From positions 1-59,872 of the forward strand of contig CAYGJS010000011.1 of NCBI GenBank assembly GCA_964350435.1: 59,872 nucleotides of DNA, in the 5' to 3' direction. Of the stretch, positions 8,989 through 17,234 are shown in pieces. The translations under genes and the position numbers were made by a program. The stretch is from TMED27 sp964350435. Lineage in GTDB: Bacteria > Pseudomonadota > Alphaproteobacteria > Micavibrionales > Micavibrionaceae. Below the pieces are notes generated by a model, which had not been told where the DNA came from, searched no databases, and saw nothing but the letters and a program-made list of their open reading frames with translations. The stretch's first letter is position 1, and each line of letters begins with the position of its first letter.

Positions 8989-9747
8989 ATGACACATATC
9001 GTAAAAAACCTTCGCAAGTCAGAAGGCGGGTTTACCCTCGTTGAATTGGCCGTTGTGATGATTATTATCGGCCTGCTGATTGCGGGTATCTTGAAAGGGC
9101 AAGAGCTGATCGCCAATGCCCGTGTTACTTCAACAATTTCCCAAATGCAGGGTATCGGCGCGGCTGTTGACGGCTTCACCGAGGCTTATAACGCACAGCC
9201 CGGGGATATGAATGATGCCGTGACCCGTCTTGTTGGGTGCGCTGCACCTTGCGCCGATGGCGGAGGTAACGGGGCAATTTCTGTGAATGTGGGCTCAATT
9301 CCTGCCGTTGGCGGCGGGGATGCCAGTGAAGGAACTCTGTTTTTCTTGCATCTTGCTGCGGGTGATTTTATTACCGGCGTTGATGGCACGACAGCCACAG
9401 GTGGCGGCGCCAAATTCGGCGGAACAAACCCGACTGCGCCCATTGGTGGCGGTTACAGCGTTGGAGACACACGCACGGGCGTAACGACGGGTTTCACACT
9501 GACCGAATTCCGCACAGGCACATATATTGCATTGATAGGTGATATTACTGCTGTTGTTGGTGCTGGAACAGGTGTCTTGGCGGCTTCTCAAGCGGCGCGG
9601 ATTGACCGCCGCCTTGATGATGGTGTTCCGGATACGGGCGTTGTTTTGGGTGATGCGGCTACGGGCGCAGGAAATTGCCGCTCTGCTGTGGGTGTTTATA
9701 ACGAAGCGGACCAGTCAGGGGTCTGTTCGATCGCTTATAGAATGTAA
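8989..9747 (+). CDS. Type IV pilin (major pilin candidate)
   Basis: 252 aa with a short class III leader: 'KSEGG|FTLVELAVVMIII', cleavage after Gly14, mature Phe1 and Glu5 (E19 of the precursor), then the hydrophobic N-helix 'LAVVMIIIGLLIAGILKG'. The globular part is long for a pilin and rich in Gly, Thr and Ala, with two Cys pairs ('GCAAPC' near residues 84-88, and Cys in 'GNCRSAVGVYNEADQSGVC'). An AGGAG site lies 10 bases ahead of the ATG and a strong terminator follows, so it is probably transcribed alone at a high level. It is the likely substrate of the prepilin peptidase at 955 and is exported through the secretin at 4339. Confidence 0.92.
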   Translation: MTHIVKNLRKSEGGFTLVELAVVMIIIGLLIAGILKGQELIANARVTSTISQMQGIGAAVDGFTEAYNAQPGDMNDAVTRLVGCAAPCADGGGNGAISVNVGSIPAVGGGDASEGTLFFLHLAAGDFITGVDGTTATGGGAKFGGTNPTAPIGGGYSVGDTRTGVTTGFTLTEFRTGTYIALIGDITAVVGAGTGVLAASQAARIDRRLDDGVPDTGVVLGDAATGAGNCRSAVGVYNEADQSGVCSIAYRM

Positions 9748-9766
9748 CACTCCGAATATAAGAATC

Positions 9767-9799
9767 AAAAAGCCCGGGCGCGTTGCTCGGGCTTTTTTT
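9767..9799 (+). terminator. Rho-independent terminator of the pilin gene
   Basis: AAAAAGCCCG pairs with CGGGCTTTTT around an 11-base loop, followed by T7. It starts 20 bases after the pilin stop. Confidence 0.88.
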
Positions 9800-9810
9800 A
9801 TGTGCGCTCT

Positions 9811-9847
9811 CGTCATTGCGAGGAACGCCTGGCGACGAAGCAATCCA
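9811..9847. repeat. Dispersed CGTCATTGCGAG repeat, partial copy
   Basis: CGTCATTGCGAGG followed by GACGAAGCAATCC. It shares the left arm and the GAAGCAATCC core with copies at 11016, 23452 and 44898. It lies between the pilin terminator and the convergent PLP-enzyme gene. No right arm is present. Confidence 0.75.
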
Positions 9848-9853
9848 TTTGGT

Positions 9854-10999
9854 TTAGGCACAGGCGAATGCCGCCTCTAAATCCGCCAGCAAATCATCAA
9901 TATGCTCAATCCCGACCGAAAGCCGCAGCAAATTATCCCTAACCCCCGCTTTCTCCCGCGCCTCCGCGCCCATCGAAACATGCGTCATGCTGGCGGGATG
10001 GTTGATAAGGCTCTCCGTCCCGCCCAAAGACTGCGCGAGGCAGAATATCTCAAGCGCCGATAGGAATGCGCTCATATCCCCCTCCAACTCGAAACTCAGC
10101 ATCGCCCCGTGCCCCTCCTGCTGTTTATTCGCAATATGATGCCCGTCATGGGAGGGCAGGCCGGAATAATGCACCGCCGAAACCTTGTCATGTTCCGCCA
10201 GAAACAGCGCAATTCGCCCCGCATTTTCCTGCGCACGGGCGACGCGCAGCTCTAATGTTCGCAAGCCCCGCAAAGTCATATAAGAATCAAACGGCGCGCC
10301 GATTGTCCCCAGCGAGTTATTCCACAAATGCAGATCATCCAGAATATCTTGCCGCGTATTCACAATAACCGCGCCGCCCACAACATCGCTATGCCCGTTC
10401 AGGAACTTGGTCGTCGAGTGATAAACAATATCCGCTCCCAAAGAAAATGGCTGCTGCAGCATCGGCGTGAGGAACGTATTGTCGCACACCACGATCGCAT
10501 CATGCGCATGCGCCCGCTGCGCGATATCTTCAATATCCGCAACCCGCATCACGGGGTTAGATGGCGTTTCGAGGACAACCATACGCGGCCGATCATCTTC
10601 AAACGCCTCATCCAGCGCATCCTCATTATAACAATCAATAAACTTGACCCTGAAATGCCCTTTTTCAGACAGGGCCCGCAACAGCCAATACGCCCGCCCA
10701 TACATATCATACGGTGCCAGCACCAGATCTTCTGCCTCCAGCAAATGCAGGATCAACGTCAGTGCCGCCATCCCGGAAGATGTGACCGCGCAACCGATCC
10801 CGCCCTCCAGATCCGCCAGCGCCTCCGCAAGATCATCCCGCGTCGGGTTTTTGGTGCGCGAATACTCATATTCCCCCCGCTCCTCCAGCCCCTCAATCCG
10901 ATATGTCGAAGACAAATATAGCGGCGGCATGACGGCATGATACGCGGGGTCTTTCCCCACACCCGCCTGCACTATAGATGTTCGCCTGCGCTTGCTCAT
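9854..10999 (-). CDS. Cys/Met-metabolism PLP enzyme (cystathionine beta-lyase or gamma-synthase)
   Basis: 381 aa, the usual length for the trans-sulfuration family of fold-type I PLP enzymes. The Schiff-base Lys lies in 'YHSTTKFLNGHSDVVGG'. Other family signatures are 'SSGMAALTLILHLL', 'APYDMYGRAYWLL' (PLP phosphate and Tyr region), 'VLETPSNPVMRVADI' and the C-terminal 'QSLGGTESLINHPASMTH'. The last of these is typical of cystathionine gamma-synthase and beta-lyase. Which reaction it catalyses cannot be fixed from sequence, so I give no symbol. The ATG at 10999 has AAAGG about 11-15 bases upstream. A terminator-like hairpin in the leader (11112-11156) may regulate it. Confidence 0.85.
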   Translation of the reverse strand: MSKRRRTSIVQAGVGKDPAYHAVMPPLYLSSTYRIEGLEERGEYEYSRTKNPTRDDLAEALADLEGGIGCAVTSSGMAALTLILHLLEAEDLVLAPYDMYGRAYWLLRALSEKGHFRVKFIDCYNEDALDEAFEDDRPRMVVLETPSNPVMRVADIEDIAQRAHAHDAIVVCDNTFLTPMLQQPFSLGADIVYHSTTKFLNGHSDVVGGAVIVNTRQDILDDLHLWNNSLGTIGAPFDSYMTLRGLRTLELRVARAQENAGRIALFLAEHDKVSAVHYSGLPSHDGHHIANKQQEGHGAMLSFELEGDMSAFLSALEIFCLAQSLGGTESLINHPASMTHVSMGAEAREKAGVRDNLLRLSVGIEHIDDLLADLEAAFACA

Positions 11000-11015
11000 G
11001 AGCTATATCGCCTTT

Positions 11016-11105
11016 CGTCATTGCGAGCGTAGCGAAGCAATCCAAAGCCATCAAGAAAATTCACGGATTGCCGCGTCAGGGCATCCGCCCTTCCTCGCAA
11101 TGACG
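11016..11105. repeat. Dispersed CGTCATTGCGAG repeat, full palindromic copy
   Basis: A 90-bp element bounded by perfect 12-bp inverted repeats CGTCATTGCGAG (11016-11027) and CTCGCAATGACG (11094-11105), with inner GAAGCAATCC and GGATTGCCGCG blocks. It has no coding capacity and sits in the leader of the PLP-enzyme gene. Similar elements are, from memory, common in alphaproteobacterial and other genomes. Confidence 0.85.
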
Positions 11106-11111
11106 TCCAGG

Positions 11112-11156
11112 CAAAAAAACTAAAACCGCCGCAACTTGGTGAGCTTGCGACGGTTT
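11112..11156 (-). terminator. Terminator-like hairpin in the leader of the PLP-enzyme gene
   Basis: Read on the minus strand, AAACCGTCGCAA pairs with TTGCGGCGGTTT (11 of 12 pairs), loop 10 bases, followed by TAGTTTTTTT. On the plus strand there is no T-run, so it acts on minus-strand transcripts. No minus-strand gene lies upstream of it before acnA, which reads the other way. It is therefore either an attenuator about 115-160 bases ahead of the PLP-enzyme start, or the end of a small RNA. Confidence 0.65.
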
Positions 11157-11418
11157 AAATTCAGTATCAGTGAGCTATATTTCTAAAAGGACAGACAGGA
11201 GAAAAATTTTTTCAATCTGCATCTTTATATTCTCAGTATCCCGCATAAATGTGGCAAAATGATGGAGAGATCGTGCCCATTTCTGGGCTTTTATTAAGTT
11301 GCTGAATTCACTTGTATTTTCACAATTAAATTTACCGTTTTTTAATTATTGCAGCGCATGATATTCTATTATGCAACGCCTGATTCAAGGCACAATTTTC
11401 ATTGGGGATATTCTAAAC
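11157..11418. other. Divergent intergenic region, no gene seen
   Basis: AT-rich DNA between the leader hairpin and acnA. It should hold the acnA promoter (plus strand) and the promoter for the minus-strand leader transcript. GATACTGA occurs twice on the minus strand (the plus strand reads TCAGTATC at 11161 and near 11233). I cannot assign -35/-10 elements with confidence. A short in-frame extension of acnA from ATG 11371 is possible but unlikely. Confidence 0.5.
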
Positions 11419-14124
11419 ATGGCACGCACAGGGCACGATTCATTAAAAACACGCAAAACATTGACCGTAGATGGCAAGAGCTACGAGTATTTCTCTCTCA
11501 AAATAGCAGAAGAAAAAATCGGCGATATCTCGAAACTGCCCTATACGCTCAAAGTGCTGCTGGAAAATCTCCTGCGTTTCGAAGATGCCCGCAGCGTCAC
11601 AACCGAAGATGTCAAAGCCATATCCGACTGGCAAAAAAATAAACGCTCAGACCACGAAATCGCCTTCCGCCCCGCCCGCGTTTTGATGCAGGATTTCACA
11701 GGCGTTCCCGCCGTGGTTGACCTTGCCGCCATGCGCGAAGCCATGAAATCCTTGGGCGGCGATCCGCAAAAAATTAACCCGCTCGTGCCCGTTGATCTCG
11801 TGATCGACCACTCCGTAATGGTCGATGAGTTCGGCACCGCTCAAGCCTTCCAGCATAACGTCGAGCGCGAATTTGAGCGCAACGGCGAGCGCTATGAATT
11901 CCTGAAATGGGGCCAAGGCGCATTCAAAAATTTCCGCGTTGTACCGCCGGGTACAGGCATTTGCCACCAGGTCAACCTCGAATATCTCGCCCAAACCGTC
12001 TGGGAAGAAGGCGGCGTGATCTATCCTGATACGCTTGTGGGAACGGACAGCCACACGACCATGATCAACGGCCTCGCCGTTTTAGGCTGGGGTGTTGGCG
12101 GCATTGAAGCCGAAGCGGCCATGCTCGGCCAGCCTATATCTATGCTCATCCCCGAAGTGGTCGGCTTTAAAATCACCGGCAAAATGAAAGAAGGCACGAC
12201 CGCCACCGACCTTGTTTTGCGCGTTGTTGAAATGCTGCGCGAACTCGGCGTTGTCGGTAAGTTCGTTGAATTTTACGGCGAAGGCCTTGACCATCTGACA
12301 TTGGCCGATAAAGCCACCATCGCCAATATGGCGCCCGAATATGGCGCAACCTGCGGCTTCTTCCCCATCGACCAAGAAGCGCTGAATTACCTGCGCTTCA
12401 CCGGACGCGAAGAGCACCGCGTGAAACTTGTCGAAGCCTACGCCAAAGAGCAGGGCATGTGGCGCGACGCGGCCTCTCCAGAGCCCGAATATACGACCAC
12501 CCTGCACCTTGATCTGCAAGATGTCGTGCCGTCAATCTCCGGCCCCAAGCGCCCGCAAGATCGCATCGCCTTGACAGAAGCAGCGTCGGCTTTTGACACG
12601 GTATTGTCTGGGGACAGTTACTTTTCTGATGAGAATAATCTCACGGATGGAAAGCCTGTTCCCCGAAAAGTAACTGTCCCCGGTGAGGGATATGAGCTGT
12701 CTGATGGCGATGTGGTTATCGCCGCGATCACAAGCTGCACGAACACCTCAAACCCGGCCGTGATGCTCGCCGCTGGCCTCGTCGCCAGAAATGCGCGCGC
12801 CAAAGGCCTCACCGTCAAACCATGGGTCAAAACCTCCCTCGCGCCGGGCTCACAGGTCGTCACCGATTATCTCGACAAAGCCGGGCTCAGCGATGATCTC
12901 GATGCGCTGGGCTTTGACACGGTCGGCTATGGCTGCACCACCTGTATTGGAAATTCCGGCCCGCTGCCGCCGCCAATATCAAAGGCGGTCAATGATGCTG
13001 ATTTGAACGTCACATCCGTGCTTTCGGGCAACCGCAATTTCGAGGGGCGCATCTCGCCAGACGTAAAATCAAACTATCTGGCCTCACCACCTTTGGTCGT
13101 GGCCTATGCCATCGCAGGCTCTATGCATGTTGATCTCTACAAAGACCCGCTGGGCCAAGATCAGGACGGCAACGATGTCTATCTCAAAGACATCTGGCCA
13201 TCCAACAAAGAGGTGCAGGAGTTCATCCAATCCTCCCTCACACCCGAGATGTTCACAAAACGCTACGCCGATGTGTTTAAAGGTACGCCCGAATGGCAAG
13301 CCATTGGCACAGCGGCCGCGTCCGAGACATATGCGTGGAAAGACAGCTCCACCTATATCCAAAACCCGCCCTTCTTCGAAGGCATGGGCAACGAAGCCGG
13401 CGGCACTCAAGATATCAAAGGCGCGCGCCCCCTCGCCATCCTCGGCGATTCCGTCACCACCGACCACATCTCTCCGGCGGGCGCATTCCGCAGCAATCAT
13501 CCGGCGGGTGAATATCTGGTGGAGCTGGGCGTTGACCCGAAGGATTTCAACTCCTACGGCTCGCGCCGCGGCAATGACCGCGTCATGACGCGCGGCACAT
13601 TCGCCAATATCCGCATTAAAAACGAAATGGTGCCCGGCACCGAAGGCGGCTATACCAAGCATATGCCCTCAGGTGAGGAGATGAGCATCTATGATGCGGC
13701 CATGAAATACCGCAAGGACAACACACCTCTGGTCGTGATCGGCGGCGCGGAATACGGCACAGGATCAAGCCGCGACTGGGCGGCCAAAGGCACGCGCCTT
13801 TTAGGTGTTCGGGCTGTTGTGACCGAAAGCTTCGAGCGCATCCACCGCTCCAACCTCATCGGGATGGGCGTCATGCCGCTCCAGTTCAAAGATGGCGTAA
13901 CCCGCAAAACCCTTGGCCTTGATGGCTCCGAAACCTTTGATATCGCGGGGCTCTCCAGCGGCCTGAAGCCGCAGCAGGACATCCATATGACCATCCATTA
14001 CGCGGATGGCAAAACCAAGGATGTCACGCTGCTCTCGCGCCTCGATACCCTCGATGAGGTCGAATACTACCTCAATGGTGGAATTCTGCACTACGTCCTG
14101 CGCAGTATGGCGCAGGCGGCTTAA
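11419..14124 (+). CDS. acnA: Aconitate hydratase A (acnA), carrying a palindromic insert
   Basis: 901-aa TCA-cycle enzyme interconverting citrate and isocitrate through a 4Fe-4S cluster. The cluster Cys are C440 ('SCTNTSNP') and C506/C509 ('YGCTTCIGNSG'). The C-terminal swivel domain has 'GAEYGTGSSRDWAAKGT'. I chose ATG 11419 because the protein then begins 'MARTGHDSLKTRKTL' like other AcnA/IRP-type aconitases, with GGGGATA ahead; ATG 11371 would add 16 atypical residues. Oddities: codons 398-421 are a 72-bp palindromic element (12610-12681) in the variable linker before the cluster Cys, and the final 116 bp are repeated at 14808-14923. All catalytic motifs are intact, so the enzyme is probably active. 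Confidence 0.96.
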   Translation: MARTGHDSLKTRKTLTVDGKSYEYFSLKIAEEKIGDISKLPYTLKVLLENLLRFEDARSVTTEDVKAISDWQKNKRSDHEIAFRPARVLMQDFTGVPAVVDLAAMREAMKSLGGDPQKINPLVPVDLVIDHSVMVDEFGTAQAFQHNVEREFERNGERYEFLKWGQGAFKNFRVVPPGTGICHQVNLEYLAQTVWEEGGVIYPDTLVGTDSHTTMINGLAVLGWGVGGIEAEAAMLGQPISMLIPEVVGFKITGKMKEGTTATDLVLRVVEMLRELGVVGKFVEFYGEGLDHLTLADKATIANMAPEYGATCGFFPIDQEALNYLRFTGREEHRVKLVEAYAKEQGMWRDAASPEPEYTTTLHLDLQDVVPSISGPKRPQDRIALTEAASAFDTVLSGDSYFSDENNLTDGKPVPRKVTVPGEGYELSDGDVVIAAITSCTNTSNPAVMLAAGLVARNARAKGLTVKPWVKTSLAPGSQVVTDYLDKAGLSDDLDALGFDTVGYGCTTCIGNSGPLPPPISKAVNDADLNVTSVLSGNRNFEGRISPDVKSNYLASPPLVVAYAIAGSMHVDLYKDPLGQDQDGNDVYLKDIWPSNKEVQEFIQSSLTPEMFTKRYADVFKGTPEWQAIGTAAASETYAWKDSSTYIQNPPFFEGMGNEAGGTQDIKGARPLAILGDSVTTDHISPAGAFRSNHPAGEYLVELGVDPKDFNSYGSRRGNDRVMTRGTFANIRIKNEMVPGTEGGYTKHMPSGEEMSIYDAAMKYRKDNTPLVVIGGAEYGTGSSRDWAAKGTRLLGVRAVVTESFERIHRSNLIGMGVMPLQFKDGVTRKTLGLDGSETFDIAGLSSGLKPQQDIHMTIHYADGKTKDVTLLSRLDTLDEVEYYLNGGILHYVLRSMAQAA
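12610..12681. mobile_element. 72-bp palindromic element inserted in frame in acnA
   Basis: Perfect 17-bp inverted repeats GGGGACAGTTACTTTTC (12610-12626) and GAAAAGTAACTGTCCCC (12665-12681) enclose 38 bases. The element is exactly 24 codons and starts on a codon boundary, so it keeps the acnA frame and encodes 'GDSYFSDENNLT' then 'DGKPVPRKVTVP'. It lies in a linker that varies in length among aconitases. GGGGACAG-type ends recall REP-like elements mobilised by RAYT (IS200-like) transposases, from memory. No second copy was seen in the window. Confidence 0.75.
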
Positions 14125-14126
14125 GG
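14011..14126 (+). repeat. Direct repeat, copy 1: functional 3' end of acnA
   Basis: 116 bp covering the last acnA codons and the stop. It matches 14808-14923 with 8 mismatches by hand alignment (about 93%). Similarity stops abruptly at both edges, just after TAAGG on the right. Confidence 0.9.
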
Positions 14127-14133
14127 GGAAAAA

Positions 14134-14715
14134 TTAACCCGGTTCCCTCAGCAGAGCCGGAGTTTCTTCGGCAAGTTCCAATGCGCTTCCATTTGGCACC
14201 GCAAAGCCGCAAACAACCATAAAATCCTCAAACAAGGCGGGGGGCGGTTTGCCGCTTTGTATATGTTGATCAATCGCAGGAATTTCATCCATGTTCGAAA
14301 CGTACCCATCTCTGAATGCCCAAACGAGATCGGAAACCGTATACCCTGCAATATGGTCCCTATCATTGGCTGGCTCGGGAAGACGTTTTTGTGCGTTTAC
14401 AAAACGAACAGCTCCATTAAAGACATCTCTTGCTAATATTGTGTCTTCGGGAAGAGGGGCTTTGTCCTTCTTGACCATATAGCCTTCCTGAACCATAAGC
14501 TCTAAAGGGGTGAGGCCTCGCTCTTTTCTCAAACGGGCTATAATACTGGCCCATCCATTGGGCCACCCGTCCGGCTCATGACCTTTGCTTTCTTGCCGAG
14601 GCAATCGGCCTTGATTTGCAGGGTCCTCGCGAAAAGCCTGCATAGCTCTCGCAATCACGCTGTTATCGGGGAGGGGGGCTTTTGTTCTTGGCATATCTCT
14701 ACTCAGGTTGAGCAT
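14134..14715 (-). CDS. Unknown protein with an internal tandem duplication
   Basis: 193 aa, not recognised. Two related halves can be aligned by eye: 'APLPDNSVIARAMQAF' with 'APLPEDTILARDVFNGAV', then 'NGWASIIARLRKERGLT' with 'SDLVWAFRDG', so a motif of about 65 residues is repeated. It is soluble with no signal peptide. Starts at 14715 or 14694 (MPRTKAP) are both possible. It lies between the two copies of the acnA 3' end and reads opposite to acnA, so it was probably brought in as a single-gene cargo. The helical 'IIARLRKERGLTPLELM' might bind DNA or a partner, but there is no firm motif. Confidence 0.6.
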   Translation of the reverse strand: MLNLSRDMPRTKAPLPDNSVIARAMQAFREDPANQGRLPRQESKGHEPDGWPNGWASIIARLRKERGLTPLELMVQEGYMVKKDKAPLPEDTILARDVFNGAVRFVNAQKRLPEPANDRDHIAGYTVSDLVWAFRDGYVSNMDEIPAIDQHIQSGKPPPALFEDFMVVCGFAVPNGSALELAEETPALLREPG

Positions 14716-14807
14716 AAAGTACCAAAAACAAAAATTATGTCAATAATTTTTTTTAGACCAACCTCGTTTGAACGGTTTTCTCAATTAAGCGTCCCTCAAA
14801 ATGCATT

Positions 14808-14923
14808 AAAATCAAAGATGTCACGCTGCTCTCGCGCCTCGATACCCTCGATGAGGTGGAATACTACCTTAATGGCGGAATTCTGCACTACGTGCTGGGC
14901 ATTATGGCGCAGGCGGCTTAAGG
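14808..14923 (+). pseudogene. Orphan copy of the acnA 3' end
   Basis: Encodes 'KIKDVTLLSRLDTLDEVEYY' and onward to 'MAQAA' plus stop, in an intact frame but without the rest of acnA. Six of the eight differences from copy 1 lie in the last 70 bases; several are synonymous, and two change residues (R to G, S to I). It looks like the remains of a once functional acnA end. Its last 6 bases overlap the stop of the next minus-strand gene. Confidence 0.85.
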
Positions 14924-16180
14924 CGGTTCGCCAAGACCATCAATTTCTGAATGCGGCTGGGCACCTTGCTCGGCCGCTTTCACACCCGCCGCCCATGCTA
15001 GCCCAGATGTAATATGATGCACGCCCGCATCAACACCGGGGATAGTAATCTTCCCCGCATGATGTTTTTTCAATTCCTGCCGCAAGCTGATCCAGCTTTT
15101 TGTCAGGATCGGTTTGATCTCAGCAGGTATTTCGGCGCCATCCACACCCCTCCGCTTAAGCGTATCAATGATCGTTTCGTTATCCCGCCCCGTCTTTAAC
15201 TTGCGGTCACTCAAAAACGTAAACAGCGCATTCACAGCCCGCCCAGCGCGCTCCGAAGCCCAATTAAGCCTTACCAAATTGGGTGTCGGCAACATCGCCT
15301 TCGGCGTTTTAACCATCTCAACAACCAATGCCGCCCATCCGTCAATATCCTTGGGCGTGAACCTCGGCGCAGGCCAAACATCACCCAGGAATTTCAAATT
15401 CGCATGTGACATTTCAGGATCCTGATAAAGTGCCAAAATATTCCTTGCCCCTTTGACGGACGTAAAAGCGTCATTCTTAACAATCAAAACCGCAGGCGGC
15501 GTTTTGGTTCCTTCGGGTGAAGTGCAGGGAATAACCACATGCGTATTGGTACCGTTTTGTAGTACAAAAACCTTATAAGTAATTCTCGATGTTTTCCCCC
15601 TCGGGGCGGCGGCATCCTCAATCAAAATTCCCCTCTCAATTCCGGCTTTAATAAGCGCGGCCTCAACCGCATCGGCCTTCAAAGCATGCGCATGCTGCGT
15701 GTCGATGCAGGGAGAGCAGGGTTGTCCCGATCCTTCAGGCTTAGCGGCTCTGTTCAGCGCAGGAAGCGACGATAAGGGCTCATCCGGCGCAGGAAAAAGC
15801 TGGGTTTCGCTCACAAGGCGTGTAAACCGAGAAACCCCAGAGGCGGCGGGGGCAAAGACACTGGATATAACTACCGGACTTTTGCCTTGCGTTACCTCCA
15901 AAATGGGATGAATTTTTTTACAAAAGCCTGACTGATCAAGAATGTTAAAGCCCGCGCCTCGCGCCAGTTCACCCAAAACCTGATCCGTGATCACAGTGCT
16001 CTGCATTTGCAAAGCCGTGATAACTGTATTAAACGCAATCATGCTTTGCGCGCTCGTAAACGCCGACCCAACCATAGGGGTCTTATCGGCAATAATATGC
16101 GCAATCGCCTCTTTCAAGGACATTGCGCCGCTCACCGCTTGAAAATTACCTGTATTGGGGTGCGTATTTCCTTTAACCAT
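14918..16180 (-). CDS. Unknown 420-aa protein
   Basis: Not recognised. It appears soluble with no signal peptide. Visible features are a 'GQPCSPCIDTQHAHA' segment with CxxC near residue 155, an Ala/Gly-rich N-terminal third ('LKEAIAHIIADKTPMVGSAF'), and a basic C-terminal part ('SDRKLKTGRDNETIIDTLKR'). The start ATG 16180 is the first in frame. Its stop codon lies inside the orphan acnA 3' repeat, so in the original arrangement it converged on acnA with overlapping ends. No neighbour gives a clue to function. Confidence 0.6.
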   Translation of the reverse strand: MVKGNTHPNTGNFQAVSGAMSLKEAIAHIIADKTPMVGSAFTSAQSMIAFNTVITALQMQSTVITDQVLGELARGAGFNILDQSGFCKKIHPILEVTQGKSPVVISSVFAPAASGVSRFTRLVSETQLFPAPDEPLSSLPALNRAAKPEGSGQPCSPCIDTQHAHALKADAVEAALIKAGIERGILIEDAAAPRGKTSRITYKVFVLQNGTNTHVVIPCTSPEGTKTPPAVLIVKNDAFTSVKGARNILALYQDPEMSHANLKFLGDVWPAPRFTPKDIDGWAALVVEMVKTPKAMLPTPNLVRLNWASERAGRAVNALFTFLSDRKLKTGRDNETIIDTLKRRGVDGAEIPAEIKPILTKSWISLRQELKKHHAGKITIPGVDAGVHHITSGLAWAAGVKAAEQGAQPHSEIDGLGEPP

Positions 16181-16233
16181 GCCCCTAAGTAAGCCAAAGC
16201 GCGGTATTAAGTCAATTCAATTATGTCTATAAA

Positions 16234-17154
16234 TTATTCTTCGGAAGGGCTCTCATCTTCCTCCGGCGGCACGAGGATACGCTGCCCTAGCTGCTCGGCG
16301 TCCATCATAATATGATGGAATTCCGGCTTTTCAGGGCGATAATTCACATCAAACGCATTTTCCATCGCCGCAATCTCGCCCGCAAGTCTATTCAGGCGCT
16401 GTTTGCCCTCGCGGGTTTGTTTCTCTTCCTTGGAATGCCGCTCGATAATCCCGATACGGATCTTCTCCGTATTCATGCCCATGGCAAAGGCCAGCTGCAC
16501 CCCCTCAAGAAAAGCCGCCGCCGCGCCCAAACACTGCGCCGCATCAATAATATCTGATCCGCTGGCATTGGCAATAAAACTGAACGTCGTCGTACGGTTC
16601 GCCCCGCGCAGAATAACGCCGATCCGCGCCTGGCTGTCTTTAATATCAACCGAGAGAGCCACATTGGAATCATGATCAATCTTCACATCCTTGCCCGAAT
16701 CATGCAAAAGCTTTTCCGCCAACGGAACCGCATAATCATATTCTTGGCTGTTATTGACATCGCATTTTTCAATCATATCCAGAAACGGGTGATGCTCCCC
16801 GCTGGAAAAAACGCATTTGCCCTCGTAATAAATCGCGATCCACCGCTGCGGGTTATATGCATATTCATAATCATTCACCAACGCATCCCACGCCGCCTCC
16901 CATTTATACGGGTCAACGCGTTTGCCGATCGGGCCACGGTTTTTGAACTCATTAATTATCCTTGCTGCCATCCTTACCGTAAGATGCATATTATGGGCGC
17001 GGATCACAAATGTTTCGATTAAACTGTTGTTCTTATCACGAAGCGGGACAGGCAAACGATTGCTGAGCGCGACAACCGAAGGGGCCTGCCCGCCGGGCTG
17101 CTTGTCACGAATGACAAATTTTTCTCGTAAAAGGGATGAATTGAAAACAGTCAT
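16234..17154 (-). CDS. Unknown 306-aa protein
   Basis: Soluble protein with no membrane segment. The C-terminal third is helical and charged ('RHSKEEKQTREGKQRLNRLA', probable short coiled coil) and ends in an acidic tail ('PPEEDESPSEE'). The centre has 'NPQRWIAIYYEGKCVFSSGE' and 'GVILRGANRTTTFSFIANA', which look like beta-strands. It is in line with the 177-aa gene upstream on the same strand (80 bases apart). No family recognised. Confidence 0.6.
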   Translation of the reverse strand: MTVFNSSLLREKFVIRDKQPGGQAPSVVALSNRLPVPLRDKNNSLIETFVIRAHNMHLTVRMAARIINEFKNRGPIGKRVDPYKWEAAWDALVNDYEYAYNPQRWIAIYYEGKCVFSSGEHHPFLDMIEKCDVNNSQEYDYAVPLAEKLLHDSGKDVKIDHDSNVALSVDIKDSQARIGVILRGANRTTTFSFIANASGSDIIDAAQCLGAAAAFLEGVQLAFAMGMNTEKIRIGIIERHSKEEKQTREGKQRLNRLAGEIAAMENAFDVNYRPEKPEFHHIMMDAEQLGQRILVPPEEDESPSEE

Positions 17155-17234
17155 GGATCGTATTGTTTTGCCTTATAATTATGGCTTCAGCATAATGCCA
17201 ATGGGCAAATCATCCAAGTGTTTTATAAGGGCCT

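Noticed and set aside
13084..13662. Open frames on the minus strand inside acnA
   Set aside because: Shadows of a strongly biased coding frame; no signatures.
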